DNA of 64,000 bases, taken from Amycolatopsis vastitatis. Its GTDB lineage: Bacteria > Actinomycetota > Actinomycetes > Mycobacteriales > Pseudonocardiaceae. A model generated the notes under the pieces. That model was not told the DNA's origin. It did no database searches and worked only from the letters and a program-made list of their open reading frames with translations. How positions within the stretch are numbered: position 1 is the stretch's first letter; each line of letters opens with the position of its first letter. Of this stretch, positions 54,093 through 63,212 are shown in pieces. The DNA lies in assembly GCF_002234595.1 (NCBI RefSeq), contig NZ_NMUL01000002.1, forward strand, positions 1 through 64,000, written 5' to 3'. The position numbers and the translations under genes were made by a program.

Positions 54093-55022
54093 TCACTCGG
54101 TTTCCTTGACCAGGTCCCGCATCCCGTCTTCGACGGTGATCAGCGGCTCCCAGCCCAGCACGTCACGAGCGCGGCTGATGTCGGCGGCGCGCCGCGAGAC
54201 CAGCACGTCACGCTCGTTGAACAGCGGCTCGACGTCGACACCGACGGCCTCGATGAGGATCTTGGCCAGCGCCGCGATCGACGTGTCGATGCCGGTGCCG
54301 ATGTTGATCGGCACGTTCGCCTTCTCCGACTCCAGCGCCGCGAGGACGGCCCGCGCGAGGTCGGTGACGTGCACGAAGTCCATCGACTGGTCACCGCGGC
54401 CGTCGATGATCGGCGGCTGGCCGTTGCGCAGCCGCTGGATGAAGTGGTTGATCACGGACGTGTAGTAGGCCTCGATCTTCTGGCCGGGGCCGTACACGTT
54501 GAAGAACCGCAGCGCGTTCCAGGACAGGCCCTGGGTGCGCTCGTAGAAGCCGAGCAGGTCCTCGCCCGCGCGCTTCGAGATGCAGTACGGCGTGAGCGGG
54601 CGCAGCTCGTCGTCCTCGTGCATCGGCAGCCGCTTCGGGTCGCCGTAGACCGACGCCGTCGAAGCGAACACCAGCCGCTCCACGCCCTCGTCGGCCGCCG
54701 CGGCGAACACGTTGTGGTTGCCGATCATGTTGATGTCGATCGACTCGTGCGGGTCGGCGATCGACTTGTTGATCGACACCGTCGCGAAGTGGATGACGTG
54801 CGTGCAGCCGCGCATCGCCTCGCGCACCGCGCCGCCGTACCGGACGTCCTTTTCGACGAGTTCGACCTTGCCGGTGGCGACGAACTCGTTCACGCGGGAC
54901 CGGTCGCCGCGGGTCATGTTGTCGAAGATCCGGACCGTGTAGCCACTCTCGAGCAGGAGCGGGATGACGTGCGCGGCGATGAAGCCACCGCCCCCGGTGA
55001 AGAGCACCTTCTTGTCGGACAC
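54093..55022 (-). CDS. NAD-dependent sugar epimerase/dehydratase
   Basis: A 309-residue extended SDR. TGGGGFIAAH at 9-18 binds NAD; catalytic Ser-Tyr-Lys are in FASTASVYG and PYCISKRAGE; GRGDQSMDFVHVTDLARA near 215-232 is typical of UDP-sugar 4-epimerases and 4,6-dehydratases. It resembles UDP-glucose/UDP-GlcNAc 4-epimerases more than dTDP-glucose dehydratases, but the product cannot be settled. GTG 55022 follows GAGGA. It lies 23 bp after the DegT gene and 70 bp before the GT4 gene. Confidence 0.85.
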   Translation of the reverse strand: MSDKKVLFTGGGGFIAAHVIPLLLESGYTVRIFDNMTRGDRSRVNEFVATGKVELVEKDVRYGGAVREAMRGCTHVIHFATVSINKSIADPHESIDINMIGNHNVFAAAADEGVERLVFASTASVYGDPKRLPMHEDDELRPLTPYCISKRAGEDLLGFYERTQGLSWNALRFFNVYGPGQKIEAYYTSVINHFIQRLRNGQPPIIDGRGDQSMDFVHVTDLARAVLAALESEKANVPINIGTGIDTSIAALAKILIEAVGVDVEPLFNERDVLVSRRAADISRARDVLGWEPLITVEDGMRDLVKETE

Positions 55023-55045
55023 CAAATTCTCCTCGGTCGGTGGCT

Positions 55046-56179
55046 TCAGGACAGGGACTGCACGGCTTCGCGCACGACCTCGGCGACGCGGGTGACTTCG
55101 GCGTCGGTGAGGTTGGCGTGCATCGGGACGGCGAGCTGACGCGCGAACGCGTCCGCCGAAACGGGCAGCGGGGCCTGAGGCCCGTAGATCGGCTGCAGGT
55201 GCGAGGCGTAGGTACCGAAGTTGCACTGGACGCCCTGCTCGCGGATCCGCAGCGCCAGGGTGTCGCGGCTGATCTCCGGGGCGACCGTGAGGAGGTAGGC
55301 CTGCCAGGGGTGTTCGCGGTCGGGCAGTTCGACCGGGACGGTCAGCGCGTCGACTTCGGCGAAGGCCTCGTGATAGCGCTTCGCGACCGAACGGCGGGCC
55401 GCGAGCAGGTCCGGCAGCCGGTCGAGCTGGACGTTCATGATCGCGGCCTGGACGTCCGACATCCGGAAGTTGTAGCCGAGCTCGTGGAACTCCGGGATGG
55501 GCAGGGTGTTCGAGCCTTCGCGGCTGATCGCCGGCTCGATGCCGTAGGTGTGCAGCTTGCGGGCGTGCGCGATGAGGTCTTCGCGATCGGAGACCAGCGC
55601 GCCGCCCTCGCCGGCGGTGATGCCCTTGCGGCCGTGGAAGGAGAACGCGGCGAGGTCGGCGAGGCTGCCGGCCGGGCGCGTGTTGTACGTCGCGCCCGCG
55701 GCGCAGGCGGCGTCTTCGAAGAGCCAGAGGCCGTGCTTGTCGGCGATCGCGCGGTATTCGTCGAAGTCGCCGGGCTGGCCCGCGACGTCCACGGCGAGGA
55801 TGCCGACGGTCTTCGGGGTGATCAGCGACTCGACGTGCGCCGGGTCGGCGCTGAACACGTCCGGGCGGATGTCGGCGAACACCGGTGTCGCGCCGGCCTG
55901 CACGACGGCGTGGCCGGTCGCCGGGAAGGTGTAGTCCCCGACGATCACCTCGTCACCCGGCCGCACGCCCAGGACCTTGAGGCCGAGGAAGAGCGCGGAG
56001 CCGCAGTTCGCGGTCGTCAACGCGTGCGCCGTGCCGGTGACCTGGGCGAACCGCTCCTCGAAGCGACGGCACGCCGGTCCGGCACCGGCCAGCCAGCCGG
56101 ACCGGAAGACCTCGGCGACGGCGGCGAGCTCCTCTTCGCCCACGGTGGGTTGACCTAGGGCAATGCTCTCGGACGACAT
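55046..56179 (-). CDS. DegT/DnrJ/EryC1 sugar aminotransferase (second copy)
   Basis: A 377-residue PLP-dependent enzyme. Lys185 in FHGRKGITAGEGG is the Schiff-base residue, Asp is in LFEDAACAAGA near 156, and TANCGSALFLGL near 56-67 holds the phosphate. It is only distantly similar to the GnnB-like protein; its pattern fits 4-aminotransferases for UDP-linked keto-hexoses. GGGAGAGG stands just before ATG 56179. It heads a four-gene unit with epimerase, GT4 and hexapeptide acyltransferase, which together look like a pathway for an acylated amino sugar. Confidence 0.85.
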   Translation of the reverse strand: MSSESIALGQPTVGEEELAAVAEVFRSGWLAGAGPACRRFEERFAQVTGTAHALTTANCGSALFLGLKVLGVRPGDEVIVGDYTFPATGHAVVQAGATPVFADIRPDVFSADPAHVESLITPKTVGILAVDVAGQPGDFDEYRAIADKHGLWLFEDAACAAGATYNTRPAGSLADLAAFSFHGRKGITAGEGGALVSDREDLIAHARKLHTYGIEPAISREGSNTLPIPEFHELGYNFRMSDVQAAIMNVQLDRLPDLLAARRSVAKRYHEAFAEVDALTVPVELPDREHPWQAYLLTVAPEISRDTLALRIREQGVQCNFGTYASHLQPIYGPQAPLPVSADAFARQLAVPMHANLTDAEVTRVAEVVREAVQSLS

Positions 56180-56294
56180 ACCTCTCCCATTGCGTGGGGA
56201 CCCGGCGAAGTGTATAGACGCACGCTCAGGTGATTCACAGGCCCACGCCGAAGTCGACTTTCGAATGGCGCCCACCACGTGCCGAAGGACGTCC

Positions 56295-56300
56295 TACGCT
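56295..56300 (+). promoter_or_regulatory. leaderless -10 box of the AfsR-like gene
   Basis: TACGCT, six bases, then ATG 56307. Confidence 0.55.
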
Positions 56301-56306
56301 GGGCCC

Positions 56307-59300
56307 ATGCGATTCGGGGTGCTGGGGGCCGTCGCCGCATGGGACGCGGGCGGCGCACTGGTCGCGATCGGCGGCCCGCGGTCGCGGACGCTGCTGGCCT
56401 TGCTCGCCCTCGAAGCCGGGCGGTTCGTGCCCGCCGAACGGCTGATCGACGGCATGTACGGCGAGTATCCGCCGGACGGCGCGGCGAACGCGCTCCAGTC
56501 CCAGGTCTCGCGCCTGCGGACGGCGTTGAAGGAGCTGGCGCCGGTCGAGTTCACCGCGGCCGGGTACCGGCTCGTCGTCGAACCGGACGAAGTGGACGTT
56601 CTCGCCTTCGAACGTCTTGCGCGGGAAGGCCGGGCGCTGCTGAAGAACGGCGAGCACGCGCGAGCCGCGGACGTGCTCGGCGAGGCGCTGGCGTTGTGGC
56701 GCGGGACGGCGTTCAGCGACCTGGCCGACGCGCCGTTCGCCACCGCCCAGGCCGCGCGGCTCGAGGAGCTGCGGGCGGACGCGGCGGACGACCACGTCGA
56801 GGCCCGGCTGGCACTGGGGCAGGCCGAGGACGTCCTCGCCGGGCTGCGGGAGACCGTCGCCGCCCAGCCGCTGCGGGAACGGCCGCGTGCCCAGCTGGTG
56901 CGGGCGCTGGCCGCCGCGGGCCGGCCGGCCGACGCGCTCGCCGCGTTCGAAGACGCCCGCCGCACCCTGGCCGACGAACTCGGCGCCGACCCCGGCCCGG
57001 AACTCGCCGAAGCCCACCTCGCGGTGCTCCGCGGCGAAACCGAACAGCCGGTGATCCCGGCGCTGCCCGCGCAGCTGACCAGCTTCGTCGGCCGCGGCGA
57101 CGAGCTGCGGCAGGTGGCGGAGCTGCTGGCGCGCAACCGGCTCGTGACGCTGACCGGGCCGGGCGGCACCGGCAAGACCCGGCTGGCCGTGGAAATCGCC
57201 GCGGCCGAAGCCGGGACGGTCGCGTTCGTCGAGCTGGCACCGCACGGCGGCCCCGACGTCGTCCGCGCGGTGCTGAGCGCGCTCGGCCTGCGTGACGCGC
57301 CGACCGCCGCACTGGCCGCGGCCCGCGGTGGCCCCCAGGACCCCCTCGAGCGGCTGGTGTCGGCGTTGCACGACCGCTCGACGCTGCTGGTGCTCGACAA
57401 CTGCGAGCACGTCGTCGACGTCGCGGCCCGGCTGACCGCGCGGCTGCTCGCCGCGTGCCCGGGCCTGCGGGTGCTCGCGACCAGCCGCGAGCCGCTCGGC
57501 ATCACCGGCGAGCAGCTGGCACCAGTGCCGCGGCTGGCCGTCCCGCCGCCCGGGACGCCCGCCTCGCGAGCCACGGAGTTCCCCGCGATCCGGCTCTTCG
57601 CCGACCGGGCGGCCGCGAGCGACCCCGCGTTCGCGGTCGACGAATCGACGATCGGCGACGTCCAGCACATCTGCGCGGCCCTCGACGGCCTGCCGCTGGC
57701 CCTGGAGCTGGCCGCGGCCCGTGTCCGGGCCCTGGAGCTCGGCGAGATCGCCGCCCGGCTCGACGACCGCTTCCGGCTCCTCGCCCGCGGCAGCCGGACG
57801 GCGGAGGCGCGGCACCGCTCGCTGCGCGGCGTCGTCGAGTGGAGCTGGGACCTCCTCGGCGCCGAGGAGCGCGAGCTGGCCCGTCGGCTGACGGTGTTTT
57901 CCGGCGGCGCGACCGCCGCGGCCGCCGCCGAAGTGTGCGGGGCCGACGGTGACCTGCTGCTCGAACTGGCCGACAAGTCGCTGGTGGAGGCCGTCGGCGG
58001 CCGGTTCCGGATGCTGGAGACGATCCGCGCGTTCGGTGCGGAGAAGCTCGCCGAAGCGGGCGAAACCGAGGCGTTCCACCGCGCGCACGCCGAGTACTTC
58101 CTGCGCTTCGCCGAAGAAGCCGACCCGATGCTGCGGACCGCGGCCCAGCTGGAGTGGCTGGCACGGATCGACGCCGAGTACGACAACCTCCTGGCCACCC
58201 TGCGCTGGGCCACCGACCACGACGTCGTGCTCGCCCTGCGGCTGGTGCCGCCGCTGGCGATGTACTGGTGGATGCGCGGACGGCGGTTCGAGGGCGCCGG
58301 GCTGTCGCTGGCTGTCGTCTCGCGGTGCCCGCCGGACCTGCGCGAGGAGTACGTCGAAGAGTTCCTGGTGTGCGTTCTCGGGGCGATGTCGGCGCATCCG
58401 GACGAGTCCCTGGAGCAGTACCTGCCGATGGTCCACCGGTACGCGACGAGCGTGGACTGGGCGCCCCGCAACCCGATCCTGGTGATGCTGATGGGCGTGG
58501 TCGCCGGTCCGCCGGATGACGACGAGCAGCTGCTCGGCCGCGGCGAAGCGCTGCTGGCCCACGGCGACCCGTGGACCTGGGCGCTGCTGCCGACGGGGAT
58601 GGGCCTGCGGGCGATGATGACGGGCGACCTGGCCGCGGCCGAGGAAGGGCTGCGCGAAGGGGCGGCGCAGTTCCGGGCGCTGGGCGAGCGGTGGGGCCTG
58701 TCGATGGCGCTCGACCACCTGTCGCAGCTGCTGACCTGGCGCGGCGAGCACGACGCCGCTCTTCCGCTGATGGACGAAGCACTGGGCCTGATGCACGAGA
58801 TCGGCGCGACGGACGACGCCGCGGACCTCATGACCCGCCGCGCCTGGACCCGGCTGCTGTCCGGTGACTTCGGCGGTGCCCGCCAGGACTACGAACTGGC
58901 GGCGGCGATGGCCCGGCGCACGGGAATGCCGGAATCGCGCGCGTCGGCGTACATCGGACTGGCCAACCTGTCCCGCCACGAAGGTGATCCGGCGACGGCG
59001 CGGGAGTGGTGCGAGCGCGCGTTGACGGAGTGCCGGGGTGGCTCGTTCTCGGCGGAGACGGTCCGCGCGATGGCGATGGTCTCGCTGGGCTGGCTCGCGC
59101 TGGCGGAGGGCCAGGCCGCAGAAGCGGCCGCGTGGCACCGCGACGCGTTGGTGCTGGGCCGTCACTGGCACGCGAGTGACGTGGTGGCGGCCGCGTTGGA
59201 GGGCATGGCGGGCGCCGCGGCCCAGCCGGCGCAGGCGGCGGTGCTGCTGGGCGCGGCGGCGGGGATGCGCGGGACGCCGATCGCCGGCGACCTGGACGTG

Positions 59301-59462
59301 TCGGCGGTGCGGGCCCGGGTGCGCGAGTCGCTGGGGGCGGACGGGTTCGAGCGCGCCTACGGCACCGGCTTGGGGATGAGTGCCCAGAAGGCGCTGACCA
59401 CGGCCGGGCTGGCGGAGGTGACCGGCTCAGCCGCTGATCCTTCCCCTTCCCCGCTCGCGTAG
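56307..59462 (+). CDS. AfsR/SARP-type transcriptional regulator with NTPase and TPR domains
   Basis: A 1051-residue regulator. An OmpR-like winged helix (1-90) and bacterial transcriptional activator domain (about 95-240) form the SARP part. A STAND NTPase follows with Walker A GPGGTGKTR near 285-293 and Walker B LLVLDNCEHVV near 358-368, then the Arg finger region ATSREPLGI. TPR-like helices fill 600-1030. Such proteins turn on secondary metabolite or differentiation genes after NTP and partner binding. The ATG at 56307 has a TACGCT box six bases upstream. It faces away from the sugar operon, so regulating it is possible. Confidence 0.9.
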   Translation: MRFGVLGAVAAWDAGGALVAIGGPRSRTLLALLALEAGRFVPAERLIDGMYGEYPPDGAANALQSQVSRLRTALKELAPVEFTAAGYRLVVEPDEVDVLAFERLAREGRALLKNGEHARAADVLGEALALWRGTAFSDLADAPFATAQAARLEELRADAADDHVEARLALGQAEDVLAGLRETVAAQPLRERPRAQLVRALAAAGRPADALAAFEDARRTLADELGADPGPELAEAHLAVLRGETEQPVIPALPAQLTSFVGRGDELRQVAELLARNRLVTLTGPGGTGKTRLAVEIAAAEAGTVAFVELAPHGGPDVVRAVLSALGLRDAPTAALAAARGGPQDPLERLVSALHDRSTLLVLDNCEHVVDVAARLTARLLAACPGLRVLATSREPLGITGEQLAPVPRLAVPPPGTPASRATEFPAIRLFADRAAASDPAFAVDESTIGDVQHICAALDGLPLALELAAARVRALELGEIAARLDDRFRLLARGSRTAEARHRSLRGVVEWSWDLLGAEERELARRLTVFSGGATAAAAAEVCGADGDLLLELADKSLVEAVGGRFRMLETIRAFGAEKLAEAGETEAFHRAHAEYFLRFAEEADPMLRTAAQLEWLARIDAEYDNLLATLRWATDHDVVLALRLVPPLAMYWWMRGRRFEGAGLSLAVVSRCPPDLREEYVEEFLVCVLGAMSAHPDESLEQYLPMVHRYATSVDWAPRNPILVMLMGVVAGPPDDDEQLLGRGEALLAHGDPWTWALLPTGMGLRAMMTGDLAAAEEGLREGAAQFRALGERWGLSMALDHLSQLLTWRGEHDAALPLMDEALGLMHEIGATDDAADLMTRRAWTRLLSGDFGGARQDYELAAAMARRTGMPESRASAYIGLANLSRHEGDPATAREWCERALTECRGGSFSAETVRAMAMVSLGWLALAEGQAAEAAAWHRDALVLGRHWHASDVVAAALEGMAGAAAQPAQAAVLLGAAAGMRGTPIAGDLDVSAVRARVRESLGADGFERAYGTGLGMSAQKALTTAGLAEVTGSAADPSPSPLA

Positions 59463-59465
59463 CCT
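59460..59465 (+). promoter_or_regulatory. leaderless -10 box of lhgO
   Basis: TAGCCT, eight bases, then GTG 59474. The TAG is also the stop codon of the upstream regulator. Confidence 0.45.
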
Positions 59466-59473
59466 GGTCGATC

Positions 59474-60664
59474 GTGCGCAACGTCGTAGTCGTCGGGGGC
59501 GGGATCGTCGGTCTGGCCGTGGCCTGGGAGCTGACCAGGCGCGGGCTGGACGTCACCGTGCTGGAAAAGGAGTCCCGCTGGGCGGCGCACCAGACCGGGC
59601 ACAACTCGAACGTCGTCCACGCCGGCCTCTACTACAAGCCGGGTTCCTTCAAGGCGCGGATGTCGGTCGCCGGGAACCGGTCCATCGTGGACTTCGCGCG
59701 CCAGTACGGCGTGCCCGTCGAGGTGTGCGGGAAGCTCGTCGTCGCGACCCGGGACAGCGAAATTCCCGCGCTGAACACCCTCGCCGAGCGGGCCGAAGCC
59801 AACGGCGTCCCGGCGAAGAAGATCTCCCCCGCCGAAGCTCGTGAGTACGAGCCCGAAGTGTCCTGCGTCGCCGCGCTGCGGGTCGAGTCGACCGGGATCA
59901 TCGACTTCCCCGGCGTCTGCCAGGCGCTCGTCCGGCTGCTCGACGAGGCCGGCGTCGACCTCCGGCTGGACAGTCCCGCGGTGGCCATCCGCGCTCGCGG
60001 CAACGGCGGCGTCGAGGTCGCCACCGGCAGCGACGTCGTCGTCGCCGACGGGCTCGTCAACTGCGCCGGCCTGCACTCCGACCGCGTCGCGCGGCTGGCC
60101 GGGCTGACGCCGTCCGCGCGGATCGTGCCGTTCCGCGGTGAGTACTACGAGCTCAAGCCGGACCGGCGGCACCTCGTCAAGGGCCTGATCTACCCCGTGC
60201 CGGACCCGACGCTGCCGTTCCTCGGCGTGCACCTCACGCGCATGCTCGACGGCAGTGTCCACGCCGGCCCGAACGCCGTGCTCGCGCTGCGGCGCGAGGG
60301 CTACCGCTGGACCGACTTCTCCGCGAAGGACGTCGCCGAGGTCGCGGCCTTCCCCGGGATCTGGCGGCTGGCGCGCAAGTACGCGTTCCCGACCGGGCTC
60401 GACGAGGTCCGCCGCTCCTTCTCGAAGAAGCGGTTCGCCGCGAGCCTCGCCCGGCTCGTCCCGGCCGTCACCGAAGCCGACATCGTCCGCCACGGCTCCG
60501 GCGTGCGGGCCCAGGCGATGCGCCGCGACGGCTCGCTCGTCGACGACTTCCTCATCGAAACCGCGCGCGACCAGGTGCACGTCCTGAACGCGCCGTCGCC
60601 GGCCGCGACGAGCGCGCTCGAGATCGCGCGCCACATCGCCGACCAGGTGTCTTCGGACAGCTAG
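59474..60664 (+). CDS. lhgO: L-2-hydroxyglutarate oxidase
   Basis: A 396-residue FAD-dependent DAO-fold enzyme. GGGIVGLAVAWEL near 8-20 binds FAD; LEKESRWAAHQTGHNSNVVH near 31-50 and AGLYYKPGS are LhgO/L2HGDH signatures; GPNAVLALRREGY near 262 and a late SGVRAQAM complete the site. It oxidises L-2-hydroxyglutarate to 2-oxoglutarate and feeds electrons to the membrane quinone pool. It starts at GTG and its TAG stop shares CTAG with the converging lipoprotein gene. Confidence 0.9.
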   Translation: MRNVVVVGGGIVGLAVAWELTRRGLDVTVLEKESRWAAHQTGHNSNVVHAGLYYKPGSFKARMSVAGNRSIVDFARQYGVPVEVCGKLVVATRDSEIPALNTLAERAEANGVPAKKISPAEAREYEPEVSCVAALRVESTGIIDFPGVCQALVRLLDEAGVDLRLDSPAVAIRARGNGGVEVATGSDVVVADGLVNCAGLHSDRVARLAGLTPSARIVPFRGEYYELKPDRRHLVKGLIYPVPDPTLPFLGVHLTRMLDGSVHAGPNAVLALRREGYRWTDFSAKDVAEVAAFPGIWRLARKYAFPTGLDEVRRSFSKKRFAASLARLVPAVTEADIVRHGSGVRAQAMRRDGSLVDDFLIETARDQVHVLNAPSPAATSALEIARHIADQVSSDS

Positions 60665-61764
60665 CCCGGCAGGTTCGCGGTCACCAGCGGCAAGCCCTGC
60701 TTGACGAGGTCGCACGTCTTGGTGTCGTCGCCGATGAACCCGCTGACCACCTCCACCGAAGACGTCTCGCTGATCGCCAGGGTCGCGCCGCAGGTGACCC
60801 GCAGGCCGCCCATGTTCGGGAACACGCCCCACTTCTTGCCGCCGACGTCGACGGTTTCGGTCGGGGGGACGTCCTTCGTGCCCGGCCACTCGCCGGCCGG
60901 CGTGCTCGGCCCGAGCCAGACCTCGAACGCCTTCTGGCCTTCGTCGCCGTCGGTGTCGTCCCACAGGCAGTAGGTCGCGTTCGGGACCGTGGACGAGCTG
61001 TCCTTCTCACCGTTGGGCGAGATGTCCTTCAGCTGGGCCACCTGGTCGGGCTTCAGCATCGTGCACGGGTCCACCGACAGCAGCGGCCCGCCCGGCTCCG
61101 GCTTCGACGACCGCGACGGCGTGATCGACGGCGCGGGCTTGCCGCCGGGCAGGTGCTCGGCGACCTGCGGGATGGCCGCCTTGGCCAGCTCGCAGGACTT
61201 CTCGATCGGCGGCCCGGAGACGCTGACGTACGCGAACGACTTCGCCCCGAGCACGGTGTACATGACGCAGTCGTCGCCGAGGACGGACGCGTACTGCGTC
61301 CAGCTGAGGCCCCCGAGCTGCTGGGGCGAGGACTTCCGGAGCGCGCCTGCCAGGTAGTCGTCCAGGGTGATCGACGTCGTCATGCCGACGTTGAGCACCG
61401 AGGAGGGGTCGACGTCGTCCGTGCTGCTCCACAGGCACATCGACGGCTGGTCGGACTCCTTGTTCTCCTTCACCGCGCGACCGGGGTTCTGGTAGCCGAG
61501 GGCGCCGACCTGGTCGGGGCTCAGCAGCGAGCAGGCGTCGACGGCCTTGGCCACCGGGCCCTGGCCCGGCACCGGCGACGCCGAACCGCCGACGGTCACC
61601 GTGCAGCCGGTCACCACGGTCACGGCCGCGAAGACCGCCATGACCTGCCATTTTGCCAATCCGGCCGAAAGTAGGCGGACACGGGCCGGAGCGCATCCGC
61701 TCACTGGCCGCTGGTCCGCCGTGGCTGCCGGCCGGATTGGCAAAGATCGGCGCAGTATCCGCAT
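60661..61764 (-). CDS. tandem DUF3558 lipoprotein with an interrupted signal peptide
   Basis: A 367-residue frame with two DUF3558 repeats: one from DACSLLSPDQVGALGY with CLWSS, one from DPCTMLKPDQVAQL with CLWDD. The lipobox is TVVTGC, but the cysteine lies at about residue 54. ATG 61764 has GGGAGG four bases upstream, the best start. Between MRILRRS and WQVMAVFAAVTVVTGC lie 31 extra residues encoded by a 93-bp inverted-repeat element (61652-61744). Removing it in frame gives an ideal lipoprotein signal. Otherwise translation would have to start at TTG 61659 or ATG 61641. It follows serS by 64 bp. Confidence 0.75.
   Translation of the reverse strand: MRILRRSLPIRPAATADQRPVSGCAPARVRLLSAGLAKWQVMAVFAAVTVVTGCTVTVGGSASPVPGQGPVAKAVDACSLLSPDQVGALGYQNPGRAVKENKESDQPSMCLWSSTDDVDPSSVLNVGMTTSITLDDYLAGALRKSSPQQLGGLSWTQYASVLGDDCVMYTVLGAKSFAYVSVSGPPIEKSCELAKAAIPQVAEHLPGGKPAPSITPSRSSKPEPGGPLLSVDPCTMLKPDQVAQLKDISPNGEKDSSSTVPNATYCLWDDTDGDEGQKAFEVWLGPSTPAGEWPGTKDVPPTETVDVGGKKWGVFPNMGGLRVTCGATLAISETSSVEVVSGFIGDDTKTCDLVKQGLPLVTANLPG
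61652..61744. repeat. 93-bp palindromic element inside the lipoprotein signal sequence
   Basis: Sixteen-base ends 61652-61667 and 61729-61744 are exact inverse complements, with an inner 7-bp pair GGCGGAC (61674-61680) / GTCCGCC (61714-61720). Its length is exactly 31 codons, leaving the frame intact on both sides. It may be a mobile palindromic element of the sort known in Rickettsia genes, or a structured leader. Confidence 0.5.
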
Positions 61765-61828
61765 GAGTCCTCCCGTTCGGCCCGGACTGTACTGGGACGA
61801 ACGGAGCAGCACCGCGGATCCACCGGAT

Positions 61829-63091
61829 TCAGCGGGGCGTCAGGACTTCCTTGCCGCCGACGAACGGGCGCAGCGCCTCCGGCACGCGGACGGAACCGTC
61901 CTCCTGCTGGTGGTTCTCGACGATCGCGACGATCCACCGGGTGGTGGCCAGGGTGCCGTTGAGCGTCGCGGCGATCTGCGGCTTGCCGTTCTCGTCGCGG
62001 TAGCGGACCGACAGGCGGCGGGCCTGGAACGTCGTGCAGTTCGACGTCGAGGTCAGCTCGCGGTAGGTCTCCTGCGTCGGGATCCACGCCTCGCAGTCGA
62101 ACTTGCGGTGCGCGGACGTGCCGAGGTCGCCGGTCGCGGTGTCGATCACCCGGTAGGGCACCTCGATCTTCGCCAGCATCTGCTCTTCCCAGCCGAGCAG
62201 CCGCTCGTGCTCCGCCTCGGCGTCCGCCGGCTTGGCGTAGACGAACATCTCCACCTTGTCGAACTGGTGGACGCGGATGATGCCGCGGGTGTCCTTGCCG
62301 TACGAGCCTGCCTCGCGGCGGTAGCAGGACGACCAGCCCGCGTAGCGGTTCGGGCCGTCGTCGAGGTCGAGGATCTCGTCGGCGTGGAAGCCGGCGAGCG
62401 GCACCTCCGACGTGCCGACGAGGTAGAGGTCGTCGTCCTCGAGGTGGTAGATCTCGCTCGAGTGCTGCCCGAGGAAGCCGGTGCCGGCCATGATCTCCGG
62501 GCGCACCAGCGACGGCGTGATCATCGGCGTGAACCCGTTTTCGAGCGCCTGCGCGATGGCCATGTTGAGCAGGCCGAGCTGCAGCTGCGCACCGACGCCG
62601 GTGAGGAAGTAGAACCGCGAGCCCGAGACCTTCGCGCCGCGTTCCATGTCGACGCCGCCGAGGCCTTCGAGCAGCTCGAGGTGGTCCTTCGGGGTGAAGC
62701 CGAGCTTCGTCGGCTCGCCGACGTGCTTGAGGACGGTGAAGTCGTCCTCGCCGCCGACCGGCGCGTCCGGGTGGACGAGGTTCGGCAAGGTGCGGAAGAG
62801 CTGGTCGAACTCCTCCGACGCGGTGTTCTGCTCTACTTCGGCGGCCTTGACCTGCGCGGCGAGCTCCTTGGCCGTGGCCAGCAGCTGCTGCTTCTCCTCC
62901 GGCGGCGCCTTCGGGATCTGCTTGCCCAGGAGCTTCTGCTCGTTGCGCAGCTTGTCGGCGGCCGCGATCGAAGACCGGCGGCGGGTGTCGAGGGAGAGCA
63001 GCTTGTCGACCACTCCTTCGTCCTCGCCACGGGCGCGCTGCGACGCGCGCACGGCTTCCGGGTCATCGCGCAGAGTCCTGGGGTCAATCAC
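61829..63091 (-). CDS. serS: seryl-tRNA synthetase
   Basis: A 420-residue class II synthetase. The N-terminal antiparallel coiled coil (about 30-105) grips the tRNA long arm. The core has motif 1 near 185-205 ([16 protein letters not shown]), motif 2 with [20 protein letters not shown] near 265-284 and motif 3 with [15 protein letters not shown] near 375-390. It charges tRNA-Ser, one of which is at 3019-3105 here. The start is GTG 63091, with TACCCT seven bases upstream. M. tuberculosis serS (Rv3834c) lies in the same broad chromosomal region. Confidence 0.97.
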   Translation of the reverse strand: MIDPRTLRDDPEAVRASQRARGEDEGVVDKLLSLDTRRRSSIAAADKLRNEQKLLGKQIPKAPPEEKQQLLATAKELAAQVKAAEVEQNTASEEFDQLFRTLPNLVHPDAPVGGEDDFTVLKHVGEPTKLGFTPKDHLELLEGLGGVDMERGAKVSGSRFYFLTGVGAQLQLGLLNMAIAQALENGFTPMITPSLVRPEIMAGTGFLGQHSSEIYHLEDDDLYLVGTSEVPLAGFHADEILDLDDGPNRYAGWSSCYRREAGSYGKDTRGIIRVHQFDKVEMFVYAKPADAEAEHERLLGWEEQMLAKIEVPYRVIDTATGDLGTSAHRKFDCEAWIPTQETYRELTSTSNCTTFQARRLSVRYRDENGKPQIAATLNGTLATTRWIVAIVENHQQEDGSVRVPEALRPFVGGKEVLTPR

Positions 63092-63098
63092 GGGTCAG

Positions 63099-63104
63099 AG
63101 GGTA
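63099..63104 (-). promoter_or_regulatory. leaderless -10 box of serS
   Basis: Minus-strand TACCCT, seven bases, then GTG 63091. Confidence 0.5.
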
Positions 63105-63212
63105 GTCCGTACAGACTGTGCGTCCCTACTGGGTTATCCCGACAGTCTGATCGTTGAAGGGCTGTTCACGGCCTCCCCATACTCCTTGGAGACTCGCAGA
63201 GGAGGCGTCCGA

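Noticed and set aside
52826..56179. Secondary-metabolite cluster under the AfsR-like regulator
   Set aside because: No polyketide, peptide synthetase or terpene genes in the window; the sugar genes fit a surface glycan at least as well.
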